A stretch of DNA of 10,069 bases from contig JAODNF010000172.1 of assembly GCA_025464915.1 (NCBI GenBank), positions 1-10,069 on the forward strand. Reading direction: 5' to 3'. Within the stretch, counting starts at the first letter, position 1. The number at the start of each line of letters is the position of its first letter. The DNA is from Frankiales bacterium (GTDB taxonomy: Bacteria > Actinomycetota > Actinomycetes > Mycobacteriales > SCTD01). Shown here one piece after another: positions 1-5,720 of the stretch. The position numbers and the translations under genes were made by a program. The notes below the pieces were generated by a model, which ran no database searches, had not been told where the DNA came from, and was given only the letters and a program-made list of their open reading frames with translations.

Positions 1-1
1 G

Positions 2-334
2 GCGAGCCAGCACACGTACGCACGGGCCTTCGTCGACCGCGACCTGGTGCTGTCACCGACGCTGTCCCACACCACCCCGGAGATCGGGCACCTGTCGCCG
101 CGGCAGCCGTTCGAGCTGCTCTTCGACCGGCTCCGTGACTATGCGGGCTTCACGCCCCTCAACAACGCCGCCGGCAGCCCGGCGATGTCGCTGCCGCTGG
201 GGCAGACCAGCGACGGCCGGCCGATCGGGGTGCACTTCTCCGCGGCGCACGGCGACGAGCGCACGCTGCTGGAGCTCGCCTACGAGCTCGAGGCCGCCAA
301 GCCGTTCCCGCGGCTGGGTCAGACGTCGGGGTAG
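2..334 (+). CDS. Amidase signature family enzyme, C-terminal fragment (5' end outside window)
   Basis: This is the last 110 residues of an amidase-signature (AS) hydrolase, a family that cleaves C-N amide bonds with a Ser-cisSer-Lys triad. The frame is open from base 2 and ends at TAG 332-334. The visible part matches the conserved AS C-terminus: a segment reading TPLNNAAGSPAMSLPLG (family pattern 'tplaNltGlPaisvPlg'), then SDGRPIGVHFSA, then GDERTLLELAYELE, which is the last helix. The catalytic Ser and Lys lie upstream of the window and cannot be checked, so substrate is unknown; aryl-acylamides, cyclic dimers of aminocaproate and others are all possible within the family. The gene converges on the acyl-CoA ligase gene and their 3' ends overlap by 16 bases. 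No terminator hairpin was seen between them. Family is fairly certain, function open. Confidence 0.85.
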   Translation, partial: ASQHTYARAFVDRDLVLSPTLSHTTPEIGHLSPRQPFELLFDRLRDYAGFTPLNNAAGSPAMSLPLGQTSDGRPIGVHFSAAHGDERTLLELAYELEAAKPFPRLGQTSG

Positions 335-1866
335 GAGTCCGCCAGCTCGCGCAGGACGTTCTTCGCGACCTTCTCCAGCGTCGCGCGCGGGAACTCGTCG
401 ACGACGTAGACCGCGCGGGGCACCTTGAAGTCGGCGAGGGCGCCGGCACAAGCCTCGATGATGGCCTTCTCGAAGAGCGTGTCGTCCGGCTCGGCGCCAG
501 GCCCCTTGATGACGAAGGCGACGGGGACCATCGACAGCCACTCGTGGTGCTTGCCGACGACGGCGACCTCGGCGATGCCGGGCACGACGCGGCAGGCGTC
601 CTCGACCTCCCGGGCGCTGACGTTCTCACCGCCGACCTTGAGCAGGTCCTTGTCGCGGTCGGTGTAGACGACGTTGCCGCCCTCGAGCACCTTCACCATG
701 TCGCCGGTCTTGAACCAGCCGTCCTCGGTGAACGAGCTCTCGTTGGCCTCCGGGTTGTCGAAGTACTCGAGGAACAGCTGGATGCCGCGGGTGCCGCGCA
801 TCCAGAGCTCTCCGGTCTCGCCGAGGGCAACCGGCTCACCGGTCTCCTTGGAGACGACGAGCGCCTCGTAGCCGGGCGTCGGGTGCCCCATCGACATCCG
901 CGGCCAGCCCTCCTGAGGGCGGCCCGTGATCGCGTGTGTGACCGTCTCGGTCATGCCGTAGCCGGCGTAGACCCGCAGCCCCAGCCAGGCGTCGACCTCC
1001 GGCATGATCATCCCGAAGACGCCCGCGCGGATCGGGTGCTCCTTGGGCGCCTCGGGCAGCGAGAAGGCGCTGAAGACGAAGGGCATCAGGCTGATGTGCG
1101 AGACCTGGTGCTTGGTCACGACCGGCCAGAAGTTCGACGTCGACCACTTCGGCGTGAGGACCGCGGTGGCACCGACACCCAGGACGGACCAGAGCGTCCA
1201 CGACTGCGCGTTCACGTGGAAGAACGGCAGGTAGATCAGGTAGGTGTCCTCGCGGTTCAGGTCGATGTTGCGCGGCCCGATGCGACCGGCCCAGATCGCG
1301 TTCGCATGCGTGTGCACGACCGCCTTGGGCTTGTTCGTCGTACCGCTCGTGAAGAGGATTCCCGCCGGGAGCAGCGGTTCCGCCTCACGCACGGGGGCGT
1401 CGTCAGCCGAGCCGTAGAGGTGCTCGAGGTGCTCGGTCGTGACGATGAAGCGCATGGTCTCGCCGGCGGCGTGCACCATGTCGGCGTAGTCGCCCTGCAC
1501 GATGGCGGCGACGCACTGCGCCTTCGAGATGAAGTACTCGACCTCGGCGGCGACCGACCGGGTGTTGGTCGCGACCCCGACCGCACCAACCCACGCACAG
1601 GCGTACCAGGCGATGACCATCTCGGGGCAGTTGTCCGAGTGGATGAGGACCTTGTCGCCCTTGACGATGTCGCGCGACGCGAGCCCGGCGGCGAGGCGCT
1701 TCACGTCCTCGAGGAACTGCGCGTAGGTCCAGGTGCGGCCCTCGCCGTCGCGGGGCTCCCAGACCAGGAGCGGCTTGTCGGGCTGGATCGCGGCCCAGTG
1801 GGTGAGCAGCCAGGGGATGTCCTGTCCCTGCATCTGCAGGGCGGCGATCTCGGTAGCAGTGGCCAT
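319..1866 (-). CDS. fadD17: AMP-forming acyl-CoA ligase, FadD17-like (probable steroid side-chain CoA ligase)
   Basis: A 515-residue ANL-superfamily enzyme that would join an acid to CoA through an acyl-adenylate. Visible motifs: the P-loop TSGTTNKPKAV (173-183), GYGMTE (302-307), TGD (387-389), the hinge region DRDKDLLKVGGENVS (403-417), and the C-terminal catalytic Lys in LEKVAK (Lys499). The P-loop is a variant, since the usual form is TSGTTGxPKGV. The ATG at 1866-1864 is favoured because GGAGGAG (1881-1875) lies 8 bases upstream and the ATG overlaps the preceding stop as TGATG. It is the last gene of a three-gene operon behind two acyl-CoA dehydrogenases. In Mycobacterium tuberculosis fadE26-fadE27-fadD17 have the same order and belong to the KstR cholesterol regulon, which is why this symbol is proposed. 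Substrate is inferred; a CaiC-like or general fatty-acid ligase is the alternative. Confidence 0.82.
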   Translation of the reverse strand: MATATEIAALQMQGQDIPWLLTHWAAIQPDKPLLVWEPRDGEGRTWTYAQFLEDVKRLAAGLASRDIVKGDKVLIHSDNCPEMVIAWYACAWVGAVGVATNTRSVAAEVEYFISKAQCVAAIVQGDYADMVHAAGETMRFIVTTEHLEHLYGSADDAPVREAEPLLPAGILFTSGTTNKPKAVVHTHANAIWAGRIGPRNIDLNREDTYLIYLPFFHVNAQSWTLWSVLGVGATAVLTPKWSTSNFWPVVTKHQVSHISLMPFVFSAFSLPEAPKEHPIRAGVFGMIMPEVDAWLGLRVYAGYGMTETVTHAITGRPQEGWPRMSMGHPTPGYEALVVSKETGEPVALGETGELWMRGTRGIQLFLEYFDNPEANESSFTEDGWFKTGDMVKVLEGGNVVYTDRDKDLLKVGGENVSAREVEDACRVVPGIAEVAVVGKHHEWLSMVPVAFVIKGPGAEPDDTLFEKAIIEACAGALADFKVPRAVYVVDEFPRATLEKVAKNVLRELADSYPDV

Positions 1867-2918
1867 CAGACGGGCTCCTCCGCGAGCAGCTTCCCGAGCC
1901 GGAGCAGCTGGCGGGTGCCGCTCCCCAGCGTCAGCTCGTTGTGCTTGGCCGCGACGTAGTAGCGGTGAAGGGGGTACTCGCGGGAGACGCCCATGCCGCC
2001 GTGCAGGTGCGCGGCGGCGCGGACGACCCGCTGGCCGGCGTCGGAGGCGAAGTACTTCGCGACGGCGACGGCCTTGTCGGCGGGGAGCCCCTGGGCGAGC
2101 AGCCAGCTCGCCTGCAGGACCGTCAGCCGGATGGTCGTGGTGTCGATGAAGCAGTCGGCAGCGCGCTGCCCGACGGCCTGGAAGTGCGCGATCGGATGGC
2201 CGAACTGCTCGCGGGTCTTGGTGTACTCGGCCGTGAGGCGGGTCGCTTCCTCGGCCGTGCCGAGCTGGTGGGCGGCGACGAGGACGGTGGCCACCTGCAC
2301 CACGTCGTCGAGGTCGCCGACCAGGGTGCCGGGCGCGCCGTCGAGCGCGACGAGGGCCTCGGGGCGGTAGGTGATGGTGTCCTGGCGCTCGACGGTGACG
2401 TCGGCCCTCTCGACGAGGAAGACCTTCGGGCCCACCTTGGTCGAGGCGCTCACGAGGTAGGCGTCCGCGTAGAGGCCGGCCGGGACGCAGGTCTTGGTGC
2501 CGGTCAGCAGCCCGTCGGTGGCGGTCGTCGAGGGAACGAGCTCGTCCCCGAGGGGCTCGACGAGGGCGGGCGCGACGAGCCGCGAGCCGTCGGCGAGGCC
2601 GGTCAGGTCGGCGCCGGCGCGGGCCAGGGCAGTGGCGCTGATCGTGTGTGCCAGCAGCGGCACGGCGGCGGCGTACTTGCCGGCCTCGTTGATCAGGACG
2701 CCCGCCTCGAGCACCGTCAGGCCGAGGCCGCCGGCGCTCTCGGGGAGGGCGACGCCGAGCAGCCCGGACTCGGCGAGCTTGGCCCACAGGGCCCGGTCGA
2801 ATCCGGGCTCGTCGCTGTCCTCGTTGGCCCGGAGCGCCTCGGAGGTGCAGTGGTCCCGGAACAGCTCGCCGGCGAGCGAGCTGACGGTGGTCTGGTCCTC
2901 GGTGAAGGTGAAGTCCAC
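1866..2918 (-). CDS. fadE27: Acyl-CoA dehydrogenase small subunit, FadE27/ChsE5-like
   Basis: A 350-residue acyl-CoA dehydrogenase, shorter than the usual 380-400. It keeps the FAD-site motif REQFG (236-240) and a C-terminal HLHGGMGVSREYPLHRYY (304-321). It lacks both usual catalytic Glu positions: where medium-chain enzymes have YEGT it reads GSGT (332-335), and the helix-G segment around AAHQLGTAEEA has no Glu in the place used by isovaleryl-CoA dehydrogenase. That pattern fits the partner subunit of steroid-type alpha2-beta2 dehydrogenases. The start is GTG (2918-2916), with AGGGG 7 bases upstream that overlaps the stop of the preceding gene. Its own TGA overlaps the ligase ATG by one base, so the three genes are probably translationally coupled. 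The family is certain; assignment to FadE27 rests on operon order, size and motif loss. Confidence 0.82.
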   Translation of the reverse strand: MDFTFTEDQTTVSSLAGELFRDHCTSEALRANEDSDEPGFDRALWAKLAESGLLGVALPESAGGLGLTVLEAGVLINEAGKYAAAVPLLAHTISATALARAGADLTGLADGSRLVAPALVEPLGDELVPSTTATDGLLTGTKTCVPAGLYADAYLVSASTKVGPKVFLVERADVTVERQDTITYRPEALVALDGAPGTLVGDLDDVVQVATVLVAAHQLGTAEEATRLTAEYTKTREQFGHPIAHFQAVGQRAADCFIDTTTIRLTVLQASWLLAQGLPADKAVAVAKYFASDAGQRVVRAAAHLHGGMGVSREYPLHRYYVAAKHNELTLGSGTRQLLRLGKLLAEEPV

Positions 2919-2928
2919 GGCGTGGCCC

Positions 2929-4107
2929 CTATCGCTTGACCATGGGCATGCCCATGCCGAACACGGTGATGAGGTCGCGCTGGACCTCGTTGACGCCGCC
3001 GCCGAACGTGAGGATCACGATGGAGCGGTAGGCCGCCTCGAGGCGCGAGGAGAGGACAGCCTCCGGTGAGCCCTTCTTGAGGTACGCGGTCTGGCCGATG
3101 ACCTCCATCAGCAGCCGCACGTTGTCCAGGTTGCGCTCGGTCCCGAAGACCTTGGTGGTGCTGGCGTCCTCGATCTTCAGGACGCCCCGCTCCGCATCCG
3201 TGGCGATCTTCCAGTTCTGAAGCCGCAGGAACTCGAGGTTCGCGTGGACCTGGGCGAGGTTGAGCTGCACCCACTCCTGGTCGATGACCCGGCGCCCGTC
3301 GGGCAGCTTGGTGCTCTGCGCCCAGCGCCGCACGTCGGCGAGGTGGGAGTCGAACATGCCCGGGGCGCACAGCGTGACGCGCTCGTGGTTGAGCTGTCCG
3401 GTGATGAGCGCCCAGCCGTTGTTGAGGCCGCCCACGACGTTCTTGAGCGGGACGCGCACGTCCTCGTAGTGCACCTCGGCGATCGGGTGCGCCTCACCGA
3501 GCAGCTGCAGCGGCCGCGGGGTGATGCCCGGCGTGTCCATGGGGACCAGCACGATCGACAGACCGCGGTGCTTCTTCACGTCGGGGTCGGTGCGGACGGC
3601 GAGCCAGCACCAGTCCGCGGTCGTGCCGTAGGAGGTCCACAGCTTGGTGCCGTTGATGACCAGCTCGTCGCCCTCGACGACGCCCCGGGTCTTCAGCGAC
3701 GCCAGGTCGGTGCCGGCGTCGGGCTCGGAGTAGCCGATGCAGAAGTCGATCTCGCCCCGCAGGATCGCGGGGAGGAAGAAGTCCTTCTGCTCCTCCGAGC
3801 CGTGCTGCTGGATCTGCGGGCCGACGGTGTTGATGGTCAGGATGGGCAGCGGCACGCCGCCCCGCATCGACTCGTCGTAGAAGATCCACTGGTCGATCGG
3901 ACCGCGGTCCTTGCCGCCGTACTGGCTGGGCCAGCCGATGCCGAGCCAGCCGTCCGCGCCCATCTGCTTGACGATCTTGCGCTTCGTCGGCTCGTGCTGA
4001 TCCGGGTCGTCCAGGAGCGCCCGGATCTCGGGAGTGATGAGCTCGGCGTAGTAGGAGCGCAGCGTGCGCCGCATCTCTTCCTGCGCGTCGGTGTATGCGA
4101 GGTGCAT
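2929..4107 (-). CDS. fadE26: Acyl-CoA dehydrogenase large subunit, FadE26/ChsE4-like
   Basis: A 392-residue acyl-CoA dehydrogenase that introduces a trans-2 double bond into an acyl-CoA; mycobacterial FadE26-FadE27 (ChsE4-ChsE5) acts on the cholesterol side chain. Motifs: GWLGIGWPSQYGG (53-65), GYSEPDAGTD (125-134), NGTKLWTS (152-159), NHERV (240-244), and LTFGGGVNEVQRD (366-378). The C-terminal Glu of the YEGT motif is replaced by Gly, but Glu242 in NHERV sits where isovaleryl- and long-chain acyl-CoA dehydrogenases carry their helix-G catalytic base. The REQFG FAD motif is not recognisable here but is present in the next gene's product, suggesting the two form one active site. As I remember Rv3504, N-terminal, central and C-terminal motifs correspond closely. 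The ATG has AGGGG (4117-4113) 5 bases upstream and a KstR-like operator just beyond. It ends 10 bases before the next gene. Confidence 0.85.
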   Translation of the reverse strand: MHLAYTDAQEEMRRTLRSYYAELITPEIRALLDDPDQHEPTKRKIVKQMGADGWLGIGWPSQYGGKDRGPIDQWIFYDESMRGGVPLPILTINTVGPQIQQHGSEEQKDFFLPAILRGEIDFCIGYSEPDAGTDLASLKTRGVVEGDELVINGTKLWTSYGTTADWCWLAVRTDPDVKKHRGLSIVLVPMDTPGITPRPLQLLGEAHPIAEVHYEDVRVPLKNVVGGLNNGWALITGQLNHERVTLCAPGMFDSHLADVRRWAQSTKLPDGRRVIDQEWVQLNLAQVHANLEFLRLQNWKIATDAERGVLKIEDASTTKVFGTERNLDNVRLLMEVIGQTAYLKKGSPEAVLSSRLEAAYRSIVILTFGGGVNEVQRDLITVFGMGMPMVKR

Positions 4108-4112
4108 GTCCG

Positions 4113-4117
4113 CCCCT
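4113..4117 (-). promoter_or_regulatory. Ribosome binding site of the FadE26-like gene
   Basis: AGGGG read on the minus strand, 5 bases before the ATG at 4107. It supports that start over the open frame that continues further upstream to about 5055, which would run antisense through the acyltransferase gene. Confidence 0.6.
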
Positions 4118-4118
4118 G

Positions 4119-4138
4119 AACTAGAACGTGTTCTCGTT
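4119..4138. promoter_or_regulatory. KstR-like operator upstream of the acyl-CoA dehydrogenase operon
   Basis: An interrupted palindrome AACTAGAAC-GT-GTTCTCGTT, with 8 of 9 arm positions pairing. Its core, bases 4122-4135, is TAGAACGTGTTCTC. It matches the steroid-catabolism repressor consensus TnnAACnnGTTnnA at seven of eight fixed positions, the last A being C. It lies 11 bases before the ATG of the first dehydrogenase gene and just downstream of a possible -10 element (TAGCAT, 4153-4148), which is a suitable place for a repressor to block transcription. A related TetR-type lipid regulator could use the same site. The match is seen directly; the regulator is inferred from the consensus and from the steroid-type genes below it. 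Confidence 0.65.
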
Positions 4139-4147
4139 TCGGCTGTG

Positions 4148-4153
4148 ATGCTA
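4148..4153 (-). promoter_or_regulatory. Possible -10 element of the acyl-CoA dehydrogenase operon
   Basis: TAGCAT on the minus strand, placed so that transcription would begin about 4140, next to the KstR-like palindrome. No convincing -35 is visible; the stretch about 17 bases upstream reads TGGCGG. Short actinobacterial -10 matches are common, so this is tentative. Confidence 0.3.
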
Positions 4154-4176
4154 GTCGCGGGAGCAGCGGACCGCCA

Positions 4177-4182
4177 TAGGGT
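4177..4182 (+). promoter_or_regulatory. Possible -10 element giving a leaderless acyltransferase mRNA
   Basis: TAGGGT lies 6 bases before the GTG start at 4189, and no Shine-Dalgarno-like stretch precedes that GTG. A -10 (TAnnnT) about 6-7 bases before an ATG or GTG is the usual arrangement of leaderless genes in actinobacteria. The whole divergent gap between this gene and the steroid-type operon is only 81 bases (4108-4188), so both promoters sit close to the KstR-like site. Confidence 0.45.
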
Positions 4183-4188
4183 CGGTGC

Positions 4189-5151
4189 GTGCAGGTCCTG
4201 AGCCCCGCCCCGCGCGACCTCTGGGCCGCGGCGATCGCCGCCGACCCGCTCGCGACCGCCGACGGGACGCCCGCCTGGACCGACGCCGTGACCACGCAGG
4301 GCTGGAGGGACGCGAGCCGCGCCTACCTGCTCGACGACGGCAGGAGCCTCGTGCTGCCCCTGGTGCGCCGCGCCGGCTGGCAGGCGTCCATGCCGCCGGG
4401 GTGGGGGTTCGGTGGGCTGGTGGGCGACGGCGCCCACGACCCGGAGGTCGTGCGGCAGGTGCTGGCCGACCTGCGCACGGCACGGGCCGTCACGACCCGC
4501 GTGCGGCCGCTGCCGCAGGACGGGGCGGCGTGGGGCCGCGGCATCGCTCGCCGCGCGCACGTGCTCGACCTGGCACCCGGGCCGGACGCGCTGCTCGCCG
4601 CCATGCGCAAGTCCACCCGCAGGGCGGTGCGCCAGGAGCACGACGTGGTCCTGGGCGACCTCGATGCCTACGAGCTGCTCTGGCACGCGAGCGTCGAACG
4701 GTGGTCCACCCGGCAGGGCGAGCCGCTCTGGCTCGGGCGCCGGCGCGCGGTCCTGCGCGACCCGCCGCGGCGGATGCGGGTGCTCGCCGACCACCTCGGG
4801 GACGCGTTCCGGGTGTGGGTCGCCCGCATCGACGGCCGCCCGGTCGCGGCCAACGTGGCGGTCTTCGGGCGTGCCGCGCACGCGACCCGGGCCGTGTCCG
4901 ACACGACGAGGGCACCCTCCGGGGTCATGCAGCACCTGGACTGGCTCGCGATCCAGGAGGCCAGCGCGCGGGGCTGCTCGGTGATGCACCTGGGCGAGAG
5001 CGGGCAGTCCTCGTCCCTCGCCTTCTACAAGGAGGGCCTGGGGGCGGTGCCGCACGACTACGCCGAGGTCCGGATCGAGCGGCTGCCCCTGACGGCCGCG
5101 GACCGGGCCGCGCGCACCGCGGTGAAGCGCCTGATCGGGTTCCGCGGATGA
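4189..5151 (+). CDS. FemAB/GNAT-fold acyltransferase (Acetyltransf_6 type)
   Basis: A 320-residue protein that looks like the FemAB/'CelD-like' branch of the GNAT fold, whose members transfer amino-acyl or acyl groups to cell-wall or surface-glycan precursors. Evidence is pattern-level: MRKSTRRAVRQEHDV (about residues 139-153) resembles the basic helix typical of this branch, and the second half has the DGRPVAANVAVFG strand pair, SGVMQHLDWLAIQEASARG helix and LGESGQSSSLAFYKEGLGA (about 270-288), matching the family's terminal 'lg.s.......fK..fGa' signature. No signal peptide or membrane span is seen. The GTG start fits a leaderless promoter 6 bases upstream. Its TGA overlaps the next gene's ATG as ATGA, so the two are translationally coupled. 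Acyl donor and acceptor are unknown. Neighbouring glycosyltransferase and deacetylase genes point to a surface glycan. Confidence 0.78.
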   Translation: MQVLSPAPRDLWAAAIAADPLATADGTPAWTDAVTTQGWRDASRAYLLDDGRSLVLPLVRRAGWQASMPPGWGFGGLVGDGAHDPEVVRQVLADLRTARAVTTRVRPLPQDGAAWGRGIARRAHVLDLAPGPDALLAAMRKSTRRAVRQEHDVVLGDLDAYELLWHASVERWSTRQGEPLWLGRRRAVLRDPPRRMRVLADHLGDAFRVWVARIDGRPVAANVAVFGRAAHATRAVSDTTRAPSGVMQHLDWLAIQEASARGCSVMHLGESGQSSSLAFYKEGLGAVPHDYAEVRIERLPLTAADRAARTAVKRLIGFRG

Positions 5152-5663
5152 GGCGCGTCGTCGTCGCGGGGATCACGGGCGCGGGCAAGTCGACCCTCGC
5201 CCGCGCTCTGGCCCGTGCCCTGGCGCTGCCGTTCGTGGAGCTCGACGCCTTCGTGGAGGGGCCGGGGTGGAGCACACTGCCGCACATCGCGGAGCGGGTG
5301 TCGGAGATGGCGGCCGGGGACGCCTGGGTGACCGACAACCTCTGGTACCCGGAGGTCCAGGGTCCGCTGCTCGCGCGTGCCGACACCGTGGTGTGGCTGG
5401 ACCTGCCGCGACGTGTGGTCGTCCCGCGGCTGGTCCGGCGCACCCTGCGACGGGGGCTCCCACCCCGTCCCGTGCTCGTCAACGGCAACCGTGAGCGGCT
5501 GTGGGCGGTGGCGCTGCCCTCCTCGCCGCTGCAGACGGCGCTGTGGCGCCACCGGGCTCACCAGCAGTGGCTGGCACGGCTGCTCGAGGGCGCCGGGCCG
5601 GAGGTGATCCGGCTCCGCACGACCGCCGAGGTCGACACGTGGTTGTCGAAGCACCAACGCTGA
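5148..5663 (+). CDS. Small P-loop kinase, FlaR/adenylate-kinase-like
   Basis: A 171-residue P-loop NTPase. Walker A is GITGAGKST (8-16) directly after the first strand, ELDAFVEGPGW (31-41) fits the substrate-side loop, WVTDN (60-64) and VVWLDLP (81-87) correspond to the 'W-x-x-D-x-N...ADTIIFLDlP' pattern, and the Arg-rich stretch RRTLRRGLPPR (97-107) resembles a lid region. This is the layout of the small kinases often named 'topology modulation protein FlaR' or AAA_18 adenylate-kinase-like proteins; their substrate is generally not known. Its ATG overlaps the TGA of the acyltransferase gene by four bases (ATGA), so it is probably made in fixed ratio with that enzyme. A 57-base gap follows. 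Phosphorylation of a nucleotide or of a small sugar or lipid precursor is possible, but the sequence does not decide. Confidence 0.8.
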   Translation: MRRVVVAGITGAGKSTLARALARALALPFVELDAFVEGPGWSTLPHIAERVSEMAAGDAWVTDNLWYPEVQGPLLARADTVVWLDLPRRVVVPRLVRRTLRRGLPPRPVLVNGNRERLWAVALPSSPLQTALWRHRAHQQWLARLLEGAGPEVIRLRTTAEVDTWLSKHQR

Positions 5664-5685
5664 CCGCTTGATCGACATAGGCTGG

Positions 5686-5703
5686 TCTCAGGTAATTCTC
5701 AGG
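5686..5703. repeat. TCTCAGG direct repeat with 11-base spacing in the promoter region of the glycosyltransferase gene
   Basis: TCTCAGG occurs at 5686-5692 and again at 5697-5703, start to start 11 bases, about one helical turn. Two half-sites on the same DNA face are typical of response-regulator or activator binding. They lie in the 57-base gap before the glycosyltransferase gene and surround a TAATTC that could be a -10 element. Both copies are exact, but a 7-base repeat can arise by chance. Confidence 0.35.
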
Positions 5704-5705
5704 CG

Positions 5706-5712
5706 AGGGGGG
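5706..5712 (+). promoter_or_regulatory. Ribosome binding site that sets the glycosyltransferase start
   Basis: AGGGGGG lies 8 bases before ATG 5721-5723 but only 2 bases before the in-frame TTG at 5715. The spacing favours the ATG, giving a 388-residue protein. Confidence 0.65.
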
Positions 5713-5720
5713 TCTTGGCG

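Noticed and set aside
544..1959. Long plus-strand open frame (471 codons) opposite the acyl-CoA ligase gene
   Set aside because: It is antisense to a gene with clear ligase motifs. Its translation is dominated by Arg, Gly, Asp and Val with no domain, as expected from a GC-rich shadow frame.
1867..2787. Upstream extension of the ligase frame to about 2787, making an 822-residue protein
   Set aside because: The extra part is an Arg/Pro-rich shadow of the dehydrogenase gene. The internal ATG at 1866 has a strong GGAGGAG site and begins a normal-length ligase.
1941..2939. Plus-strand open frame (332 codons) opposite the small acyl-CoA dehydrogenase gene
   Set aside because: Low-complexity Gly/Val/Asp-rich translation without motifs; the opposite strand encodes a convincing dehydrogenase with a ribosome binding site.
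4108..5055. N-terminal extension of the large dehydrogenase to about 5055
   Set aside because: It would cross the operator region and run antisense through the acyltransferase gene. ATG 4107 has a good ribosome binding site and gives the expected family length.
5715..5720. TTG at 5715 as start of the glycosyltransferase
   Set aside because: Only 2 bases from the AGGGGGG site; ATG at 5721 has the usual 8-base spacing.
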